Shown here: positions 6,282-9,719 of the stretch, piece after piece
Layout of the letters: each line of letters begins with the position of its first letter
How positions within the stretch are numbered: the stretch's first letter is position 1
From: Gammaproteobacteria bacterium
GTDB lineage: Bacteria > Pseudomonadota > Gammaproteobacteria > QOAV01
Assembly (NCBI GenBank): GCA_027067235.1
Contig: JALXFQ010000464.1
Location: 1 to 9,719, forward strand
DNA: 9,719 nucleotides
Direction of reading: 5' to 3'
Made by a program: the position numbers and the translations under genes
The notes under the pieces: model-generated
Databases searched by the model: none
What the model was told of the DNA's origin: nothing
What the model saw: the letters and a program-made list of their open reading frames with translations, nothing else

Positions 6282-6947
6282 ATGATTCAGTGGGAACACA
6301 TTGATACCGTACTGTTCGACATGGATGGTACGTTACTGGACCTGCATTTCGACAATTATTTCTGGGAAGAATTTGTACCGCAGCGCTATGCGCAGAAGAA
6401 CAGCGTTTCGGTGGATCAGGCGCGCGAACACCTGCTGGCGGAGTATCGCGCCATCGAAGGTACCATGAACTGGTACTGCATCGACCACTGGAGCGAGCAG
6501 CTGGAGCTGGATATTCCGGCGTTGAAAAGAGAGCTGGATCATCTCATACAGATTCGCCCCGGCGCGGCGGATTTTCTCGAGCGGCTGCGCGCCATGGGCA
6601 AGCAGATGGCGCTGGTAACCAACGCGCACCACAAGAGTCTGTCGCTGAAAATGGAACGCACCCGCTTGCAGCATTTTTTCGACCTTATCGTCTGCGCCCA
6701 TGACTATGGCTATCCGAAAGAGGAGAATGCCTTCTGGCAAACTCTGGCGCAGCGGGAAAAGCTTGATCTTTCGCGCTGTCTTCTGGTAGATGACAGCCTG
6801 CGCGTCATGCAGCAGGCGGCCGCCAGCGGCGTGGCGCAGGTTGTGGGCATACGCAAACCGGATTCACAACGACCGGCGCAGGATGCGGCCGGCTTCGTGA
6901 GCATCGACCACTGGTCAGAATTATTAACAGGGGAACAGACAGGATGA
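6282..6947 (+). CDS. yrfG: HAD-family GMP/IMP nucleotidase (YrfG-like)
   Basis: This 221-aa HAD hydrolase matches E. coli YrfG, which dephosphorylates GMP and IMP to nucleosides. HAD motif I is DMDGT (D13 nucleophile, D15 acid/base), followed by the family-specific LLDLHFDNYFWEEFVP and NWYCIDHWSEQL in the cap. Motif II is VTNAH (T113), motif III includes YPKEE (K146), and motif IV is LLVDDS (D170, D171). All catalytic residues are present. ATG 6282 is chosen because AGGGG lies 7 bases upstream; the frame is open further upstream only as an overlap with the opposite-strand nudE. In E. coli, nudE and yrfG are also near neighbours (with igaA/yrfF), so this divergent pair preserves an old association. 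The stop codon overlaps the next start (ATGA, 6944-6947), which implies translational coupling with the Dabb gene. Confidence 0.94.
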   Translation: MIQWEHIDTVLFDMDGTLLDLHFDNYFWEEFVPQRYAQKNSVSVDQAREHLLAEYRAIEGTMNWYCIDHWSEQLELDIPALKRELDHLIQIRPGAADFLERLRAMGKQMALVTNAHHKSLSLKMERTRLQHFFDLIVCAHDYGYPKEENAFWQTLAQREKLDLSRCLLVDDSLRVMQQAAASGVAQVVGIRKPDSQRPAQDAAGFVSIDHWSELLTGEQTG

Positions 6948-7252
6948 TCATTCACATCGTCATGTGGCGATTAAAGGAAACCGCGGCGGGGAACGACAAG
7001 GACACCAATGCGCGCCTGATGAAAGAATGGCTGGAAGGCCTGAAAGGGAAAATCCCCGGCCTGCTGCATATCGAGGTGGGCATGGATATCAGCCGCTCGG
7101 AGCAGTCGGCCGATGTGGTACTGTATTGCGAACTGGACAGTGAGGAAGCGCTGCTCTATTACCAGAAGCATCCGGCCCACAGCAAGCTGGCGCCGATGAT
7201 TCAGGCCATAACCGAAAGCCGCCAGGTGGCGGATTACAGGCTGGACCACTGA
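6944..7252 (+). CDS. Dabb (stress-responsive A/B barrel) domain protein
   Basis: The 102-aa product is a single Dabb domain, a dimeric alpha-beta barrel. It begins with the family signature MIIHIVMWRLKE, followed by a helix (NARLMKEWLEGLKGKIPGL), a strand with HIEVGMDISR, then VVLYCELDSEEALLYYQKHPAHSKL and a C-terminal strand ending RQVADYRLDH. Known relatives include plant salt-stress proteins, polyketide cyclases and several uncharacterised bacterial proteins; no activity can be assigned here. The start overlaps the yrfG-like stop by 4 bases, and AGGGGA lies about 9 bases upstream. This points to co-translation with the nucleotidase, but a functional link is only inferred. Confidence 0.9.
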   Translation: MIIHIVMWRLKETAAGNDKDTNARLMKEWLEGLKGKIPGLLHIEVGMDISRSEQSADVVLYCELDSEEALLYYQKHPAHSKLAPMIQAITESRQVADYRLDH

Positions 7253-7324
7253 TTTTTCAAACGCAAGCCCGTAGAGGCATAACGCTGTTGCAGCCGCATC
7301 GCGGCGATACTTGAGGAGGAGAAC

Positions 7325-7912
7325 ATGAAAAGCATCATCAAATGGATTGCCCTGATCGGCGCGGCACTGACCCTGTCCGGCTGCGGCATCAACAATATCC
7401 CGAGCTACGACGAGGCGGTCAACGCCACCTGGGCGCAGGTGGAAAACCAGTACAAGCGCCGCGCCGATCTGATTCCCAATCTGGTGGAAACGGTGAAAGG
7501 TTTCGCCAAGCACGAAAAAGACGTATTGACCCAGGTGGTCGAGGCGCGCGCCAAGGCTACCCAGATGACCCTGCCGAAAGATATACTCAGCAATCCGCAG
7601 GCATTCAGGCAGTTTGAGGCCAGCCAGAGTGAGTTATCCAGCGCCCTGGCGCGATTGATGGTGGTGGTGGAGCGCTACCCGGAGCTGAAAGCCGACAAGA
7701 ACTTCCAGCAGTTGCAGGCGCAGCTGGAAGGCACGGAAAACCGTATCGCCGTGGCGCGGCGTGACTACATCCAGGCGGTGCAGAGATACAACACCGAACT
7801 GCGCACTTTCCCCGGCCGGCTGTGGGCGGCAACGCTGTACCGCAACATGAAGCCGAGGCAGACTTTCTCCGCACCGGACGCGGCCAAAGAGGCGCCAACG
7901 GTGAAGTTCTGA
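7325..7912 (+). CDS. lemA: LemA family lipoprotein
   Basis: The 195-aa product starts with a lipoprotein signal peptide, positively charged (MKSIIKW) then hydrophobic, with lipobox LSGC and lipidated Cys20. The mature part is the LemA helical domain, with the two family blocks NQYKRRADLIPNLVETVKGF (41-60) and YPELKADKNFQQLQAQLEGT (118-137) continuing into ENRIAVARRDYIQAVQRYN. Ser/Gly after Cys20 rather than Asp suggests outer-membrane sorting in a gammaproteobacterium, though this is only a rule of thumb. A strong ribosome site, GAGGAGGAG, ends 4 bases before ATG 7325. It is the first gene of a lemA-TPM-TPM cassette: the next gene begins 35 bases later. LemA proteins are widespread, often beside TPM proteins, and have no agreed molecular function; a role in envelope stress or maturation is speculative. 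Confidence 0.95.
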   Translation: MKSIIKWIALIGAALTLSGCGINNIPSYDEAVNATWAQVENQYKRRADLIPNLVETVKGFAKHEKDVLTQVVEARAKATQMTLPKDILSNPQAFRQFEASQSELSSALARLMVVVERYPELKADKNFQQLQAQLEGTENRIAVARRDYIQAVQRYNTELRTFPGRLWAATLYRNMKPRQTFSAPDAAKEAPTVKF

Positions 7913-7947
7913 GAATGGCAGGGAAGTGAGGAGCGAGGTGAGCCGCC

Positions 7948-8760
7948 TTGCCTGATGCGCTTCGTCTCCACCGGGTCGGCCACGGCTTGCAGGTCGGCCG
8001 CCTGAACCTGCAGCGCATTCTGCTGCTTGCGGCGCTGGCGTTGTGGTCGCTGACTGTTCTCGCCGCGCCGCAGTTTCCCCAGCTCACCGGCCGCGTGGTT
8101 GACCAGGCCGGCCTGCTCAGTGCCGCCGGCAAGGCGCAGATCGAACAGACTCTGGCGCAGCATGAAGCCGACACTTCCAATCAGGTCGTGGTCGCCACAC
8201 TGAAATCCCTCGATGGTTATGACATCGCCGATTATGGCTACCAGCTCGGGCGTTACTGGGGCATCGGCCAGAAAGGCCGCGACAACGGCGTGCTGCTCAT
8301 CGTTGCGCCCAATGAGCGCAAGGCGCGCATCGAGGTCGGTTACGGCCTGGAAGGCGCGCTCACCGACGCCCTGTCCAGCGACATTGTGCAGAATCGCATG
8401 CTGCCGTATTTTCGCCAGGGTGATTTCGAGGGCGGCATAGCGCAGGGCGTACAATCCATTATTGCCGCCATCGACGGTACCTACCAGCCGCTGGCGAGCG
8501 GGGAGCAGATGAGCTGGTTCGATATACTGCTGCTGATTCTGGTGGTGTGGCTGATACTGTATTTCATTTTCAACAGCGGCGGAGGCGGCAGCGGCCTGCG
8601 CGGCGGCGGCTATTTTCCCACGGATCGCGGTGGCTACTATGGCGGCCGCAGTTGGGGCGACAGCGGCGGCTTTGGTGGTGGTTTCGGCGGTGGATTCGGC
8701 GGTGGCTTTGGTGGTGGCGGCGGAGGTTTTGGCGGAGGCGGAGCCTCCGGGAGCTGGTGA
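7948..8760 (+). CDS. TPM domain membrane-tethered protein with glycine-rich tail (YgcG-like)
   Basis: The 270-aa product has an unusually long signal sequence (hydrophobic core about 24-38, cleavage near LAA-P41). A periplasmic TPM domain follows at about 45-178, with LTGRVVDQAGLLS, QVVVATLKSLDG, GIGQKGRDNGVLLIVAP, KARIEVGYGLEGALTD and MLPYFRQGDFEGGI. Then come a membrane span at about 190-208 (WFDILLLILVVWLILYFIF) and a Gly/Phe-rich tail from 211 to 270. The start is TTG 7948: an in-frame stop at 7939-7941 rules out anything earlier, and GAGGTGA lies exactly 6 bases upstream. TPM domains (photosystem II repair proteins in plants, YgcG and relatives in bacteria) have been linked to phosphatase activity or assembly factors, but the activity of this type is unproven. 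The gene sits between lemA and a second TPM gene, so joint action at the inner membrane is likely. Confidence 0.92.
   Translation: MPDALRLHRVGHGLQVGRLNLQRILLLAALALWSLTVLAAPQFPQLTGRVVDQAGLLSAAGKAQIEQTLAQHEADTSNQVVVATLKSLDGYDIADYGYQLGRYWGIGQKGRDNGVLLIVAPNERKARIEVGYGLEGALTDALSSDIVQNRMLPYFRQGDFEGGIAQGVQSIIAAIDGTYQPLASGEQMSWFDILLLILVVWLILYFIFNSGGGGSGLRGGGYFPTDRGGYYGGRSWGDSGGFGGGFGGGFGGGFGGGGGGFGGGGASGSW
8665..8742 (+). repeat. In-frame tandem GGGF-coding repeats
   Basis: Three adjacent 12-base units at 8674-8685, 8686-8697 and 8698-8709 each encode Gly-Gly-Gly-Phe. They are flanked by degenerate copies (GGF before; GGGGGGF and GGGG after). Third-base differences between units show they have diverged while keeping the amino acids. 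This is the C-terminal tail of the first TPM protein and a likely site of slippage-based length variation. Confidence 0.85.
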
Positions 8761-8772
8761 GGTGAGCGGGCG

Positions 8773-9432
8773 ATGACAGAACTGTTTGTTTCTGAGCAGG
8801 AGGCGGAACGCATTCGCGATGCCATCCGTGACGTCGAATCGAAAACCAGCGGCGAGCTGGTAACGGTGATCGCCGCCGCGGCGGACGACTATCATTTCAT
8901 TCCCATGCTGTGGGCGACCCTGGTGGCGTTCCTGATTCCCGGGTCGCTGTATTTTCTGCCGCTGGTGGCGGGAATTTTCCAGCTCGGCGGCTGGGGCATG
9001 GCGCCAAATTTCTGGATGGCCTACAGCATACAGATGGCGGTGTTTATCGTGCTGGCGCTGCTGTTCCAGTGGTGGCCGCTGCGCATACGCCTGATTCCCG
9101 GTTATATCAAGCAACGCCGCGCCCGGCGTCTGGCCTACGAGCAGTTTGTCATGCAGGGCGTGCACCTTACCCGCAAGCGCACCGGCATCCTGTTTTTTGT
9201 GTCCGTGGCCGAGCATTATGTGGAAATCATTGCCGACCAGGGCATCGCCAGCAAGGTGGATGACGCCTACTGGCAGGCTGTGGTTGACGAATTCATCCGC
9301 CAGGTGCGGGCCGGACAGGTCGCCGAGGGCTTTGTCACGGCGATTGAGAAAAGCGGCAAACAGCTGATCGAGCATTTCCCCGCCGCAGTGGACAACATCA
9401 ACGAACTGCCGGACCATCTGGTGCGTCTGTAA
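8773..9432 (+). CDS. Second TPM domain protein with two predicted membrane spans
   Basis: The 219-aa product has an N-terminal helix and strand (FVSEQEAERIRDAIRDVESKTSGELVTVIAA) typical of the start of a TPM domain. It is then interrupted by two hydrophobic stretches at about 43-70 and 80-100. The domain continues with RTGILFFVSVAEHYVEIIADQGI (136-158), WQAVVDEFIRQVRAGQVAEGF and ends at HLVRL. The TPM fold is thus split by the membrane hairpin, an arrangement common in the partner protein of lemA-TPM-TPM cassettes. It lacks a signal peptide and a glycine-rich tail. ATG 8773 follows the previous stop by 12 bases, and GAGGTGAG overlaps that stop, so the gene is translationally tied to the previous one. 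A good intrinsic terminator follows immediately, so this is the last gene of the cassette. The biochemical role is unknown. Confidence 0.88.
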   Translation: MTELFVSEQEAERIRDAIRDVESKTSGELVTVIAAAADDYHFIPMLWATLVAFLIPGSLYFLPLVAGIFQLGGWGMAPNFWMAYSIQMAVFIVLALLFQWWPLRIRLIPGYIKQRRARRLAYEQFVMQGVHLTRKRTGILFFVSVAEHYVEIIADQGIASKVDDAYWQAVVDEFIRQVRAGQVAEGFVTAIEKSGKQLIEHFPAAVDNINELPDHLVRL

Positions 9433-9435
9433 CCA

Positions 9436-9463
9436 GGCCGCGGCCGTTTTTGCGGTCTTTTTT
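9436..9463 (+). terminator. Intrinsic terminator of the lemA-TPM-TPM cassette
   Basis: GGCCGC (9436-9441) pairs with GCGGTC (9452-9457), with one G-T wobble, around a 10-base loop, followed by six Ts at 9458-9463. It begins 3 bases after the stop codon of the last gene. A second short GC hairpin (CCGC 9466-9469 with GCGG 9474-9477) lies just behind it. Confidence 0.75.
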
Positions 9464-9719
9464 ATCCGCCCTTGCGGGCTGGCTTGATAGCAAGTCCTAA
9501 CATGCCCGTATTGAAAAAATTTATCACTTGATTTTCCCCGGTCCACACATTATCTTGTGTTTCCAATTCGATATGCACACACTATATCGCGTTTTCAGTG
9601 TATAGCGGTTTTAGTGCCCCCAGGCGTTTCGAATGGTTTTCAAAGGGTAGAACCGGCCCGTATTGGCGCCCGCCCAGGGTTGAGTACAGAGGCCGGTCAT
9701 TGCTGCAGTCTGTCTGGAT
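9464..9719. other. Gene-free right end with short repeats and a possible RNA hairpin
   Basis: No convincing reading frame exists here; the ATGs at 9573 and 9633 both reach a stop within a few codons. The stretch holds a candidate outward promoter and a 10-base direct repeat GCCCGTATTG (9504-9513 and 9656-9665). It also has a 7-base inverted repeat ACCGGCC/GGCCGGT (9652-9658 and 9691-9697) that would enclose 32 bases. It may be the leader of a gene beyond the window or a small RNA; I recognise no known RNA family. Confidence 0.45.
9528..9556 (+). promoter_or_regulatory. Candidate sigma-70 promoter reading out of the right end
   Basis: TTGATT (9528-9533) and TATCTT (9551-9556) are separated by exactly 17 bases, and each matches its consensus at 4 of 6 positions. 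It lies in an AT-rich patch after the cassette terminator, where a promoter for the next, unseen gene would be expected. An ACACA-N6-TGTGT dyad (9545-9560) overlaps the -10 box and could be an operator. No expression evidence is available. Confidence 0.4.

Noticed and set aside
8665..8742. A CRISPR-like or minisatellite array.
   Set aside because: The repeats are 12 bases, adjacent, in frame and encode GGGF inside a protein tail; there are no spacers.
7765..9546. A long minus-strand open frame (593 codons) across the lemA and both TPM genes.
   Set aside because: It lies opposite three genes with clear family motifs, ribosome sites and tight spacing. Its product is low-complexity (Ala/Thr runs and His/Gln-rich parts), as expected for a shadow of GC-rich coding sequence, and matches nothing I know.

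Overview
The window looks like a chromosomal segment of a gammaproteobacterium. NudE and the YrfG-type nucleotidase closely resemble their enterobacterial counterparts, the pdxA-rsmA pair is typical of Gammaproteobacteria and other proteobacteria, and base composition is moderately GC-rich with ordinary Shine-Dalgarno sites. I cannot place it at genus level. I see no insertion sequence, tRNA, rRNA, CRISPR array or prophage gene.

Layout, left to right. (1) 1-894 is the 3' end of a catalase-peroxidase gene (katG), followed by a strong hairpin. (2) 1141-1767 encodes an unrecognised membrane-anchored coiled-coil protein. (3) On the minus strand, 3810 down to 1849 carries a flavodoxin-fold NADPH-dependent FMN reductase and then a periplasmic NosD-like beta-helix protein. 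No other nitrous oxide reductase gene is visible. (4) Divergent from these, pdxA (vitamin B6 synthesis) and rsmA/ksgA (16S rRNA dimethylation) form a pair without the apaG-apaH genes that often follow. (5) nudE (minus strand, convergent with rsmA) is divergent from a yrfG-like GMP/IMP nucleotidase gene, which overlaps a small Dabb-domain gene by 4 bases. (6) 7325-9432 is a lemA-TPM-TPM cassette: a LemA lipoprotein, a secreted membrane-tethered TPM protein with a long glycine-rich tail, and a second TPM protein with two predicted membrane spans. It ends in a good intrinsic terminator. (7) 9464-9719 has no gene. It holds a plausible outward-reading promoter and several short repeats, and probably forms the 5' region of a gene beyond the window.

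Most of the window is conserved housekeeping: oxidative defence, cofactor synthesis, ribosome modification and nucleotide clean-up. The parts that merit a second look are the NosD protein without visible partners, the unrecognised coiled-coil protein, the LemA/TPM cassette, whose family role is poorly defined, and the structured non-coding right end. I found nothing that I can honestly call a new multi-gene system.
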